From an uncultured Comamonas sp. (GTDB lineage: Bacteria; Pseudomonadota; Gammaproteobacteria; Burkholderiales; Burkholderiaceae_C): 50,381 bases of DNA. This document shows, one piece after another, positions 16,439-25,082 of the stretch. The stretch spans positions 1 to 50,381 of the forward strand of contig CABIIJ010000026.1 of assembly GCA_902175065.1 (NCBI GenBank), given 5' to 3'. The stretch's first letter is position 1, and each line of letters starts with the position of its first letter. A program made the translations under genes and the position numbers. Under the pieces are notes generated by a model. The model had not been told where the DNA came from. It saw only the letters and a program-made list of their open reading frames with translations, and did not search any database.

Positions 16439-17509
16439 ATGGCTTTGATTCCTACCACCATCCTTACCGGCTTCCTCGGCGCGGGCAAAACCACGCTGCT
16501 CAAGCGCATCCTGAGCGAAGCCCACGGCATGAAGATTGCCGTCATCGAGAACGAATTCGGGGAAGAGAACATCGACACCGACATCCTGAAAACCGAATCC
16601 AAGGAGCAAATCCTGCAGATGAGCAACGGCTGCATCTGCTGCACCATCCGCGAGGACTTGCGCGACACCCTGCAACTGCTGGCCGCCAAGCGGCGCAAGG
16701 GGCTGGTGGATTTCGAGCGCATCGTCATCGAAACCACCGGCCTGGCCGACCCCGGCCCCGTGGTGCAGACCTTTTTCATGGACGACGAGATCGCCGAGAC
16801 CTATCTGGTCGACTCCATCCTCACCGTGGTCGATGCCAAGCACGCGCAGCAGCAACTGGACGAGCGCCAGGAAGCGCGGCGCCAGGTCGGCTTTGCCGAC
16901 CAGATCTTCCTGTCCAAGACCGACCTCATCAGCGCCGAGGAACAGGACGCCCTGGTCCACCGCCTCAAGCACATGAACCCGCGGGCGCCGATCGAGGCCG
17001 TGCATTTCGGCGCAGTCGACTTGAAGCAGGTGCTGGACCTGCGCGGCTTCAACCTGAACGCCAAGCTCGAAGTCGACCCCGACTTCCTCCAGGACGACGA
17101 CCACAGCCATTGCGACCATGACCATGGCCACTGCGAGCATGGTCATGATCACCATGAACATGACCATGAACACGGTGCGCACTGCCACCACCCGCACCAC
17201 CATCACCACGACGACGATGTGAAAAGCTTCGTCTACCGCGCCAACCGCCCGTTCAATCCGGCCAAGCTGGAGGATTTTCTCGGCGCAATTGTGAATATTT
17301 ATGGCCCGCGCATGTTGCGCTACAAGGGCGTGCTGGACATGCAGGGCACCGACCGCAAGGTCATCTTCCAGGGCGTGCACCAGTTGATGGGCAGCGACCT
17401 GGGGCCGCAGTGGGACGCCGACGAGGTGCGCGAGAGCCGCATGGTGTTCATCGGCATCGATCTGCCGCAGGACATCCTGCGCCAGGGGCTGGAGCAAAGC
17501 CTGGTCTGA
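16439..17509 (+). CDS. G3E-family GTPase (COG0523/CobW-like), metal chaperone
   Basis: 356 residues. Walker A GFLGAGKTTL (11-20), the metal motif C65-I-C67-C68, switch-region ENEFGEENID, ETTGLADPGP and SKTDL (NKxD-like) define a COG0523 GTPase. A histidine-rich loop at residues 222-257 (HSHCDHDHGHCEHGHDHHEH onward) fits binding of Zn or another divalent metal. Members insert or allocate zinc, nickel or cobalt in the cytoplasm; the subgroup cannot be fixed from sequence, and no cobalamin, urease or nitrile-hydratase genes are near. I see no clear Zur palindrome upstream; the dispersed element at 16286 fills that gap. The ATG at 16439 follows GAAGG. Confidence 0.9.
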   Translation: MALIPTTILTGFLGAGKTTLLKRILSEAHGMKIAVIENEFGEENIDTDILKTESKEQILQMSNGCICCTIREDLRDTLQLLAAKRRKGLVDFERIVIETTGLADPGPVVQTFFMDDEIAETYLVDSILTVVDAKHAQQQLDERQEARRQVGFADQIFLSKTDLISAEEQDALVHRLKHMNPRAPIEAVHFGAVDLKQVLDLRGFNLNAKLEVDPDFLQDDDHSHCDHDHGHCEHGHDHHEHDHEHGAHCHHPHHHHHDDDVKSFVYRANRPFNPAKLEDFLGAIVNIYGPRMLRYKGVLDMQGTDRKVIFQGVHQLMGSDLGPQWDADEVRESRMVFIGIDLPQDILRQGLEQSLV

Positions 17510-17531
17510 ATCGGCCCGGTTCGCCGCCCAT

Positions 17532-17702
17532 CCTAGGGATCCTCTGCACCAATCGCCGCGCCGCCCGCATCTGCGGCCTCGGGCGGTCTGCGGCGTTGCA
17601 AATCCTCGCGATAGCTCCAGCTATCGCTGCGGTTTGCGCCTTGCATCCCATCCCGATCCGCAGCGCAGGCTTGCCGCTCGATTCGTGCAGAGGATCCCTA
17701 GG
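17532..17702. repeat. Nested inverted-repeat element between COG0523 gene and dksA
   Basis: The 395-bp gap 17510-17904 has no gene. It holds perfect 18-bp terminal arms cctagggatcctctgcac (17532-17549) and the reverse complement (17685-17702). At the centre gcgatagct/agctatcgc (17608-17616 with 17619-17627) form a tight hairpin, flanked by gcaaa/tttgc. The 171-bp unit looks like a miniature mobile or REP-type element; there is no transposase. Bases 17703-17904 are the dksA leader. Confidence 0.8.
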
Positions 17703-17775
17703 GACTTCCCGCAGGGCGGCAGATTTGCCCGCGTGCCGGCGTGCGATATAAAGCCAGCCTTGTTATGGAGGTCGA

Positions 17776-17781
17776 TACAAT
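17776..17781 (+). promoter_or_regulatory. Candidate -10 box of dksA
   Basis: TACAAT within gatacaatcgcg, just after the nested repeat. It would give a leader of about 115 nt before the dksA ATG. No good -35 is visible. Confidence 0.3.
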
Positions 17782-17904
17782 CGCGCCCCGATAGCGCCAG
17801 GGGCCTAAGCGTCAGCGGGGCCCGATGCGCAGCAGTGCTGATGCTGCTGCGCTTTCCCTCAACCCCGGCAGCCCTGGGCTGCCACTGTTGCGATTCAGAA
17901 CACT

Positions 17905-18399
17905 ATGACGACGACCACTGCAGCGATCACCTCCGTGGTGACCAAACGCGATCCCAAGCTGGCCAACAACTGGAAAAGCAAGCCCGTTGAGGAACTCAGC
18001 GATGCCGAAATCGTGGCCATGCCCGACAGCGAATACATGAACGACACCCAGCTGGCGTTCTTTCGCCTGAAGCTCGTCAAGCTCAAGCAGGACATGCACG
18101 CCAATGCGGGCGAAACCGCAGAAAACCTGCGCGAGGACACCGTGGTGGTGCCCGATCCGGCCGACCGCGCCACCATCGAGGAAGAGCACGCCCTGGAGCT
18201 GCGCACCCGCGACCGGGAGCGCAAGCTGCTCAAGAAAATCGACCAGTCCATCTCCCGCATCGACAGCGGCGACTATGGCTACTGCGATGAAACGGGCGAA
18301 CCCATCGGCGTGCTGCGCCTGCTGGCCCGCCCCACCGCCACCTTGTCGCTGGAGGCGCAGCAACGGCGCGAACTCAAGCAGAAAATGTTCGGTGATTGA
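17905..18399 (+). CDS. dksA: RNA polymerase-binding factor DksA, single-cysteine type
   Basis: 164 residues. It binds the RNA polymerase secondary channel and with ppGpp controls rRNA and amino-acid promoters. The coiled-coil tip D84-P-A-D87-R-A89 matches the DxxDxA motif; RNRDRERKL-like RTRDRERKLLKKID follows. In the zinc-finger region the E. coli cysteines 114, 117, 135 and 138 correspond here to C127, T130, S148 and A151, so zinc cannot be bound in the usual way. Such cysteine-poor DksA are known in several alpha- and betaproteobacteria. The N-terminal ~45 residues (TTTTAAITSVVTKRDPKLANN) are longer than in E. coli. Located after a COG0523 metal-chaperone gene. Confidence 0.92.
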   Translation: MTTTTAAITSVVTKRDPKLANNWKSKPVEELSDAEIVAMPDSEYMNDTQLAFFRLKLVKLKQDMHANAGETAENLREDTVVVPDPADRATIEEEHALELRTRDRERKLLKKIDQSISRIDSGDYGYCDETGEPIGVLRLLARPTATLSLEAQQRRELKQKMFGD

Positions 18400-18427
18400 G
18401 CTTTCGCGCCGGACGTGAGGGGCTAGG

Positions 18428-20011
18428 ATGCCCGTCATGAGCAACGAAGCGAACAAAAGCACGGGGCTGCTGTCCAAAGTCTTCGGCCTGGTGCGCGGCA
18501 AGGAAGACGTCCCGCTGGGCGACAGCGGCCTGGCCCCCGACAGCCGCCAGGAGCTGCGCGAGCTGGTCGAGCGCAAGCGCCGCAACCTGGCCGTGCGCCA
18601 CCAGGAATTTGCCCAGTTGCGCCAGTTGCGCCTGCAGGGCAGCGGTGCCGGTGGCGCCAGCCCCCCGGTGGCCAGCCAGTTGCCCTCGCAACTCTCCCAG
18701 CAGGGCGGCGACCTCAAAAGCACCCAGACCTTGCGCAAGATCGACGTCATCGAAGCGCAAATGTCCCGCCAGTGGTGGGGGGACAAGCTCGGTGCGCAGC
18801 CCGGCCCGGCCGACCAGCGTCCCCCGGTCGAGCTGTCGCTGCCCGTGCTGCAGGAAGTGGTGCCGGACACCTGTCCTCCCCCCCCTGAACCTGTGCAGGA
18901 GCGTCACGTCGTGGAGTTTGTACCCCATCCGGATCTGGAAGAACCCGCCATCCTGTTTGCCCATGGCGATGCCCAGGCCGCCCGCACGCGGCTGCTGGAA
19001 CAGCTCTCGCAGGCGTTGGGCCAGCCAGGCGCCGATGCCGCCGCTGTCGCCCGGCTGTGGCACGCGGCCCTGGATCTGTGCCGGGCCACGGGGGACGAGG
19101 AAACCTTCGAGCCCCTGGCCATCGATTACGCGGCCCACTTCGGCCAGTCGGCACCGCTGTGGACTTCGCTGCCCGGGCAGCTGGGGCTGCCGCCCTTGCT
19201 CGGGGGCGCCTTGCCGGGCGCCGCGGCAGCGCCTGCCGAGCGCAAAAGCCAATGGCAAAGCCCGGCCGGGGTGACCGCCAGCACCGTGGCGGCGCTGCAG
19301 GCCACCGTCGGCCGCGCTGCGCCGCCGTGGTGCCTGTCGTGGCAGCGCCTGCACAGCATCGATGAGGCCGCCTTGCCCCCCCTGACGGCCTTGCTGCACC
19401 GCTGGGCCGACGCCCCGGGCGACCATGCCTGGTCGTATGCCGGTGTGCTGCTGCAATTGCTGGCCCGGCACACCGTGGCGCAGGATGCGCAGGTCAGCCC
19501 CGAATGGTGGCTGCTGCGCATGGCCGTGCTGCGCTTCCTGCACCGCATGGAGGCGTATGACGAGGTGGCGCTCGAATACTGCATCACCTACGAAGTCTCG
19601 CCCCCGTCCTGGCAGGTGCCGCTGCACCAGTGCCTGGTGGAGGAAGACGGCGAACTCGACCCCACGACCGTGCACGATACGCTGGCGCTGGCCGAAAAGG
19701 CACCGGTGCCGTCCGGCGAGACGACGGCCCCGGTGCAGGGCGAGGGGCTGTGGGGCGTGCTGGATGGCGAGATCGACGCCTGCCTGCAGGCGCTGGAGGC
19801 CAAGATCGTCCCCGGCCAGCCCCTGGAGGTCGATTGCAGCCTGCTCATCCGCCTGGACTTTGTCGCTGCCGGCGGGCTGCTGAACTGGGCTGCCCAGATG
19901 CAGGCCCGGGACGTGGCCCTGCGTTTTACCCACCTGCACCAGCTCACCGCCGCGTTCCTGACCGTGCTGGGCGTGCAGGAGCACGCCCGGTTGTTGCTCA
20001 ACCCGGTATGA
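18428..20011 (+). CDS. Hypothetical protein with STAS-like C-terminal domain
   Basis: 527 residues, start ATG at 18428 after GAGGGG (a second ATG at 18437 is possible). The N-terminus ([13 protein letters not shown]) is followed by a charged, Pro-rich region to ~190, then helical repeats with [33 protein letters not shown]. The last ~75 residues ([22 protein letters not shown] to the end) resemble an anti-sigma-antagonist STAS fold as in MlaB: beta strand, DF-V-A-AGGLL. The phosphorylatable Ser is not present at the expected place (RLDFVAAG). Function unknown. It lies between dksA and hslV and may share their transcript. Confidence 0.8.
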   Translation: MPVMSNEANKSTGLLSKVFGLVRGKEDVPLGDSGLAPDSRQELRELVERKRRNLAVRHQEFAQLRQLRLQGSGAGGASPPVASQLPSQLSQQGGDLKSTQTLRKIDVIEAQMSRQWWGDKLGAQPGPADQRPPVELSLPVLQEVVPDTCPPPPEPVQERHVVEFVPHPDLEEPAILFAHGDAQAARTRLLEQLSQALGQPGADAAAVARLWHAALDLCRATGDEETFEPLAIDYAAHFGQSAPLWTSLPGQLGLPPLLGGALPGAAAAPAERKSQWQSPAGVTASTVAALQATVGRAAPPWCLSWQRLHSIDEAALPPLTALLHRWADAPGDHAWSYAGVLLQLLARHTVAQDAQVSPEWWLLRMAVLRFLHRMEAYDEVALEYCITYEVSPPSWQVPLHQCLVEEDGELDPTTVHDTLALAEKAPVPSGETTAPVQGEGLWGVLDGEIDACLQALEAKIVPGQPLEVDCSLLIRLDFVAAGGLLNWAAQMQARDVALRFTHLHQLTAAFLTVLGVQEHARLLLNPV

Positions 20012-20064
20012 TTTTTCTCGGCCGGCCCTTGCAATCGGGCCGCCGGGTGCCACATGCCATCGCT

Positions 20065-20634
20065 ATGGAACAGTTTCACGGCACCACCATCATCAGCGTA
20101 CGGCGGCAGACGCCGCAGGGCCTGGAAGTCGCCATCGGCGGCGACGGGCAGGTCACCCTCGGGCACATCGTCGTCAAGGGCAGCGCCCGCAAGGTGCGCA
20201 AGCTCTACCACGGCAAGGTCCTGGCCGGTTTTGCCGGGGCGACCGCCGATGCCTTCACCCTGTTCGAGCGCTTCGAGGCCAAGCTGGAAAAGCACCAGGG
20301 CCACCTCATGCGGGCGGCCATCGAGCTGACCAAGGACTGGCGCACCGACCGCGTGTTGCGCAAGCTCGAAGCCATGCTGGCCGTGGCTGATGCCAGCGCC
20401 TCGCTCATCATCACTGGCAATGGCGACGTGCTGGAGCCGGAGCAGGGCATCGTCGCCATCGGTTCGGGCGGCGCCTATGCGCACTCGGCGGCCAAGGCGC
20501 TGCTGAACAATACCGACCTGGGTGCCGAGGCGATCGTGAAGAAGTCGCTGGAAATTGCCGGCGAACTGTGCATCTACACCAACATGCACCACACCATCGA
20601 AACCCTGCCTGTCGAGGCGAATTCTCAAAAATAA
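20065..20634 (+). CDS. hslV: ATP-dependent protease subunit HslV
   Basis: 189 residues. Threonine peptidase of the HslUV (ClpQY) chamber. The propeptide MEQFHG precedes the catalytic Thr of [69 protein letters not shown] and [16 protein letters not shown] are family hallmarks. Relative to E. coli a few residues are inserted after the first strand ([12 protein letters not shown]). The start is set by the MEQ(F/Y)HGTT form usual in this order; the frame is open upstream. Followed by hslU after 53 bp. Confidence 0.95.
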   Translation: MEQFHGTTIISVRRQTPQGLEVAIGGDGQVTLGHIVVKGSARKVRKLYHGKVLAGFAGATADAFTLFERFEAKLEKHQGHLMRAAIELTKDWRTDRVLRKLEAMLAVADASASLIITGNGDVLEPEQGIVAIGSGGAYAHSAAKALLNNTDLGAEAIVKKSLEIAGELCIYTNMHHTIETLPVEANSQK

Positions 20635-20636
20635 GA

Positions 20637-20676
20637 GCTGTTGGCGCTTGATATATAAGCGCTGGTGGCCATTTTT
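20637..20676. repeat. Short AGCT...GCGCTT palindrome between hslV and hslU
   Basis: gagctgttggcgctt...aagcgctggtggcc with perfect core gcgctt/aagcgc (20644-20649 with 20657-20662) around gatatat, then ATTTTT. It belongs to the dispersed family. It could attenuate hslU transcription. Confidence 0.55.
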
Positions 20677-20687
20677 ATGGATAAATC

Positions 20688-22010
20688 ATGTCGTCCATGA
20701 CCCCCCAGGAAATTGTCAGTGAACTCGACCGCCACATCGTCGGCCAGCAGGGCGCCAAGCGTGCCGTGGCGATTGCCCTGCGCAACCGCTGGCGCCGCCA
20801 GCAGGTCGACGAGGCCCTGCGCCCCGAGATTACGCCCAAGAACATTCTCATGATCGGCCCCACCGGCGTGGGCAAGACCGAGATCGCCCGCCGTCTGGCG
20901 CGGCTGGCCGACGCGCCTTTCATCAAGATCGAGGCCACCAAGTTCACCGAGGTCGGCTACGTCGGCAAGGACGTGGACGCCATCATCCGCGACCTGGCCG
21001 AGGTGGCCGTCAAGCAGGCGCGGGAAGCCGAGATGAAGAAGCAGCGCATCCGTGCCGAGGACGCCGCCGAGGAGCGGGTGCTGGACGTGCTGCTGCCCCC
21101 GGCCCGCACGCACGACGATGCCCCGCCCACGGACAACGCCACGCGCCAGGTCTTTCGTAAAAAGTTGCGTGAAGGGCAACTGGACGACAAGGAAATCGAA
21201 ATCGACCTGCTCGACGCCCGTCCGCAGGTGGAGATCATGGGCCCGCAGGGCATGGAGGAAATGGCCGAGCAGCTGCGCGGCATGTTCAACCAGATGGGCA
21301 TGGAAAAGCGCAAGACGCGCAAGCTCAAGATCAAGGAGGCGCTCAAGCACCTGATCGACGAGGAAGCCGCCAAGCTGGTCAATGAGGACGACCTGAAAAC
21401 CCGCGCCATCGACAATCTGGAGCAAAACGGCATCGTCTTTCTGGACGAAATCGACAAGGTCGCCTCGCGCCAGGAAGGCGGCGGCGCCGAAGTCTCGCGC
21501 CAGGGCGTGCAGCGTGACTTGCTGCCGCTGGTCGAGGGCACCACGGTGAACACCAAGTACGGCATGGTGAAGACCGACCACATTCTGTTCATCGCCTCGG
21601 GGGCGTTTCACCTGTCCAAGCCCAGCGATCTGATTCCCGAGTTGCAGGGGCGTTTTCCCATCCGCGTGGAGCTGGACAGCCTGTCGGTGCAGGACTTCGA
21701 GGCCATCCTCACGCAGACTCACGCCAGCCTGGTCAAGCAATACCAGGCCCTGCTGGCCACCGAGGGCGTGACGCTGGAATTCACCCCCGAGGGCATCGTC
21801 CGCCTGGCGCACACGGCCTTCACGGTGAACGAGCGCACGGAAAACATCGGCGCCCGCCGCCTGTCCACCGTGATGGAGCGGCTGCTCGACGAGGTCAGCT
21901 TCGACGCCGTCAAGCACCAGGGCCAGACCGTGGTGATCGACGCAGCCTACGTCGATGCCCGGCTGGAGCAATTGAGCAAAGATGAAGATTTGTCACGCTA
22001 CATTCTGTAA
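20688..22010 (+). CDS. hslU: HslUV unfoldase ATPase HslU
   Basis: 440 residues. AAA+ hexamer that unfolds substrates into Hsl[35 protein letters not shown] at the N-terminus, Walker [10 protein letters not shown], pore loop GYVGKDV, the charged I-domain (~110-230), Walker [13 protein letters not shown], sensor 2 [21 protein letters not shown], and the C-terminal SRYIL that inserts into HslV. All functional residues are present. MSSMTPQE matches the usual N-terminus, fixing the start at 20688 despite a weak ribosome site. Confidence 0.96.
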   Translation: MSSMTPQEIVSELDRHIVGQQGAKRAVAIALRNRWRRQQVDEALRPEITPKNILMIGPTGVGKTEIARRLARLADAPFIKIEATKFTEVGYVGKDVDAIIRDLAEVAVKQAREAEMKKQRIRAEDAAEERVLDVLLPPARTHDDAPPTDNATRQVFRKKLREGQLDDKEIEIDLLDARPQVEIMGPQGMEEMAEQLRGMFNQMGMEKRKTRKLKIKEALKHLIDEEAAKLVNEDDLKTRAIDNLEQNGIVFLDEIDKVASRQEGGGAEVSRQGVQRDLLPLVEGTTVNTKYGMVKTDHILFIASGAFHLSKPSDLIPELQGRFPIRVELDSLSVQDFEAILTQTHASLVKQYQALLATEGVTLEFTPEGIVRLAHTAFTVNERTENIGARRLSTVMERLLDEVSFDAVKHQGQTVVIDAAYVDARLEQLSKDEDLSRYIL

Positions 22011-22124
22011 AGCATAGTGAGCGCCTCTGGGCGAGGCCGTCGCTTAAAATCCCGACCCTCTGGCAGGAAGCGCTTGGCGTTTTCCCGTCCAGGGGGTTTT
22101 CGTTTTCTCACCAAGGCTGCTGTT

Positions 22125-23054
22125 TTGAATCCTCCACCGCTCGAACATATTACGGTTTTGCGCAATGAAGCGGTGCAGGCCCTGCTGGCCGACAGGGGGC
22201 CGCAGCCCGGCGGCACCTGGGTCGATGGCACCTTTGGGCGCGGCGGGCATTCCCGACTGCTGCTCTCGCAACTGGGGCCGCAGGGGCGCTTGATTGCCTT
22301 CGACAAAGACCCGCAGGCCATTGCCGAGGCCGCCACGATTCAGGATGCGCGGTTCAGCATCCGGCACGAAGGCTTCTGCCATCTGGCCGATCTGCCTGCG
22401 GCCAGTGTCGCGGGAGTGCTCCTGGACCTGGGGGTCAGCTCCCCGCAGATCGACACGCCGCAGCGCGGTTTCAGCTTCCGCTTCGATGGCCCGCTGGACA
22501 TGCGCATGGACACCACGCGCGGCATGAGCGTGGCCGAATGGCTGGTGGATGCCGAGGTGCAGCAGATCACCGATGTCATCCGCAACTATGGCGAGGAGCG
22601 CTTTGCCTTTCCCATTGCCAAGGCCATCGTCGCCCAGCGCGAAGCCCAGGGGCCGCTGCAGACCACGGCAGAGCTGGCCCATCTGGTCGCCCGCGTGGTG
22701 AAAACCCGCGAGGCGGGCCAGAACCCGGCCACGCGCACTTTCCAGGCGCTGCGCATTTTCATCAATGCCGAGCTGCAGGAGCTGGAGCAGGCGCTGGCCG
22801 CCAGCCTGCAGGTGCTGCAGCCGGGCGGGCGGCTGGCGGTGATCAGCTTTCACTCGCTGGAAGACCGCATCGTCAAGCAATTCATGGCCGAGCATTCCAA
22901 AGAGGTCTATGACCGGCGGATGCCGCTGGCCGCGCCGCAGCCGATGCGCCTGACGGCGGTGCAGCGCATCAAGCCCGGCGCCGCCGAAGTGGCGGCCAAC
23001 CCCCGCGCCCGCAGCGCCGTGATGCGCGTGGCGCAGCGCACCGACGTGGTGTGA
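22125..23054 (+). CDS. rsmH: 16S rRNA m4C1402 methyltransferase
   Basis: 309 residues from a TTG at 22125 (AAGG nine bases upstream); the frame is open to 22017, but [21 protein letters not shown] is where homology starts. SAM-dependent N4-methylation of C1402. Motifs: [80 protein letters not shown], and [16 protein letters not shown]. It opens the dcw cluster; only 114 bp separate it from hslU, with no room for mraZ. A TAAAAT at 22045-22050 could be a -10 box. Confidence 0.93.
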   Translation: MNPPPLEHITVLRNEAVQALLADRGPQPGGTWVDGTFGRGGHSRLLLSQLGPQGRLIAFDKDPQAIAEAATIQDARFSIRHEGFCHLADLPAASVAGVLLDLGVSSPQIDTPQRGFSFRFDGPLDMRMDTTRGMSVAEWLVDAEVQQITDVIRNYGEERFAFPIAKAIVAQREAQGPLQTTAELAHLVARVVKTREAGQNPATRTFQALRIFINAELQELEQALAASLQVLQPGGRLAVISFHSLEDRIVKQFMAEHSKEVYDRRMPLAAPQPMRLTAVQRIKPGAAEVAANPRARSAVMRVAQRTDVV

Positions 23055-23064
23055 GAGGGCGGCC

Positions 23065-23343
23065 ATGTTGCGCATCAACCTGCTGTTGCTGCTGGCGGTG
23101 ATCGTCAGCGCCCTGTACCTGGTGCAGACCCAGTACGCATCGCGGCGCCTGTTCACCGAGCTGGACCAGACCATCACCAAGGGCCGTCAGCTGGAGACGG
23201 AGCGCGAGCGGCTGCAGGTCGAGCAGCGGGCACAGTCCGCCCCCGGGCGCATCGAGCAACTGGCCCAGCAGCAGGGGCTGCAGGCGGCCACCCCGGCGAT
23301 CACGGCCTACGTGCGTGACAACCGGGGTGCCGGGGAGCATTGA
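23065..23343 (+). CDS. ftsL: Cell division protein FtsL
   Basis: 92 residues. One N-terminal membrane helix (INLLLLLAVIVSALYLVQTQY, residues ~4-24) with a short cytoplasmic end, then a periplasmic coiled coil (SRRLFTELDQTITKGRQLETERERLQVEQ). Bitopic divisome protein acting with FtsB and FtsQ to activate FtsWI. Size, topology and place between rsmH and ftsI identify it. Its stop overlaps the ftsI start (TGATG). Confidence 0.9.
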   Translation: MLRINLLLLLAVIVSALYLVQTQYASRRLFTELDQTITKGRQLETERERLQVEQRAQSAPGRIEQLAQQQGLQAATPAITAYVRDNRGAGEH

Positions 23344-25082
23344 TGCGCAGCGTGACCTATGGCACCAGCCCCCTGCTGGCGCACAAGACCCAGCTCTGGC
23401 GCAGCCGCTTTGTGATGATGCTGGTGGCGGGCGGCTTTCTCGGGCTGGCCGGGCGGGCGGCATATGTGCAGCTCATCGGCAATGATTTCTTTCTGCGCCA
23501 GGGCGAAGTGCGCTTTGCCCGCACCATCGAACTCGTCGCCAACCGGGGGCGCATTCTGGACCGCAACGGGCTGATACTGGCCTCCAGCGTGCCGGCGGCC
23601 AGCATCTGGGCGATTCCCGAGGACATGGATCTGGAGGACGAGGCCATCGCCGCCAAGCTGCCGCAACTGGCCAAGCTGATGGACATGCCCCTGGCCCAGT
23701 TGCGCCAGCGGCTGGATTCGGACAAGTCATTCGTCTGGCTCAAGCGCCAGCTCGATTTGGACGTGGGCCTGCAGATCAAGGCCCTGGGCGTCAAAGGCAT
23801 CCACCAGACGCGCGAGTACAGGCGCGAATACCCGGAAGGCGAGGCGGCGGCCCACGTCGTCGGTTTCACCAACGTCGAGGACCAGGGCCAGGAGGGCATG
23901 GAGCTGGCCTTTGAAAAAGACCTGGCCGGCCGGGCCGGTTCGCGCCGGGTCATCAAGGACCGGCTGGGCCGGGTGGTCGAAGGCGTGGGCGAGGAAATCC
24001 CGCCCATCGATGGCCGCGATATCCAGTTGTCGATCGACAGCAAGATCCAGTTCTTCGCCTACCAGAAGATCAAGGAGCAGGTCATTGCGCACAAGGCCGT
24101 GGGCGGCTCGGTCGTGGTCATGGATGCGCACACCGGGGAGCTGCTGGCGCTGGCCAACTATCCCAGCTTCGATCCTTCCAACCGCAAGAAGCTGACCGGC
24201 GAGCAGTTGCGCAACCGCGCCATCACCGATGTGTTCGAGCCTGGCTCCACCGTCAAGCCGATCACCGTGGCCATGGGCCTGGAGTCCGGCAAGTTCAAGC
24301 CCGGCACGGTCATCGATACCAGCCCGGGACGCCTGACGGTGACCGGTTCGACCATTTCCGACACCCACAACTACGGGGCGCTGACCGTGGAAGGCGTGAT
24401 CCAGAAGTCCAGCAACGTGGGCGTCACCAAAATTTCCCAGCAGCTCACAGCCCAGCAGATGTGGGAAACGTTTTCTGCCGTGGGCTATGGGCAGAAGCCG
24501 CAGATCGCCTTTCCCGGCGCGGCCAGCGGGCGGCTGCGTCCGTACAAAAGCTGGCGGCCCATCGAGCAGGCCACCATGTCGTATGGCTACGGGCTGTCGG
24601 CCAGCCTGCTGCAGATGGCCCGCTCGTACACCGTGTTTTCCAACGATGGGCGGGTGATTCCCGCCTCGATCCTGAAGCTGGAACAGCCGCCGGCAGGCGT
24701 GCCGATCTTCTCGGTGAAAACCGCCAATGCCGTGCGCCAGATGCTGGCCCTGGCCACCGGGCCGGGCGGCACCGGGCAGCGGGCGCAAACCCAGGGCTAC
24801 TCGGTCGGCGGCAAGTCCGGCACGGCCCGCAAACAGGTCGGCAAGGGCTACGCCGTGGGCAAATACCGCGCCTGGTTCACCGGCCTGGCACCGATCGAGG
24901 AGCCGCGCATCATCGTCGCTGTCATGGTCGACGAGCCGAGCAACGGCACCTTCTACGGCGGCACGGTGGCGGCGCCGGTGTTCAGCACCGTGGTGCAGCA
25001 CAGCCTGCGCCTGCTGGGCGCAGCGCCGGATATGGCCGTGCAGCCGCAAATCGTTGCCAACCCCATAGAGGAATCCTTGTGA
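23343..25082 (+). CDS. ftsI: Septal peptidoglycan transpeptidase FtsI (PBP3)
   Basis: 579 residues. One membrane helix (~25-45), pedestal domain with RGRILDRNG-like NRGRILDRNGLILA, then a transpeptidase domain. Catalytic motifs: S302-T-V-K305, S357-x-N region (K355-S-S-N), and K491-S-G-T. Cross-links septal peptidoglycan together with FtsW. The ATG at 23343 overlaps the ftsL stop. Confidence 0.96.
   Translation: MRSVTYGTSPLLAHKTQLWRSRFVMMLVAGGFLGLAGRAAYVQLIGNDFFLRQGEVRFARTIELVANRGRILDRNGLILASSVPAASIWAIPEDMDLEDEAIAAKLPQLAKLMDMPLAQLRQRLDSDKSFVWLKRQLDLDVGLQIKALGVKGIHQTREYRREYPEGEAAAHVVGFTNVEDQGQEGMELAFEKDLAGRAGSRRVIKDRLGRVVEGVGEEIPPIDGRDIQLSIDSKIQFFAYQKIKEQVIAHKAVGGSVVVMDAHTGELLALANYPSFDPSNRKKLTGEQLRNRAITDVFEPGSTVKPITVAMGLESGKFKPGTVIDTSPGRLTVTGSTISDTHNYGALTVEGVIQKSSNVGVTKISQQLTAQQMWETFSAVGYGQKPQIAFPGAASGRLRPYKSWRPIEQATMSYGYGLSASLLQMARSYTVFSNDGRVIPASILKLEQPPAGVPIFSVKTANAVRQMLALATGPGGTGQRAQTQGYSVGGKSGTARKQVGKGYAVGKYRAWFTGLAPIEEPRIIVAVMVDEPSNGTFYGGTVAAPVFSTVVQHSLRLLGAAPDMAVQPQIVANPIEESL

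Noticed and set aside
14393-17497. 1034-codon open frame on the minus strand
   Set aside because: It runs antisense across DUF484, xerC, the small protein and the GTPase gene, all with clear families. Low-complexity translation and no ribosome site; an artefact of high third-position G+C.
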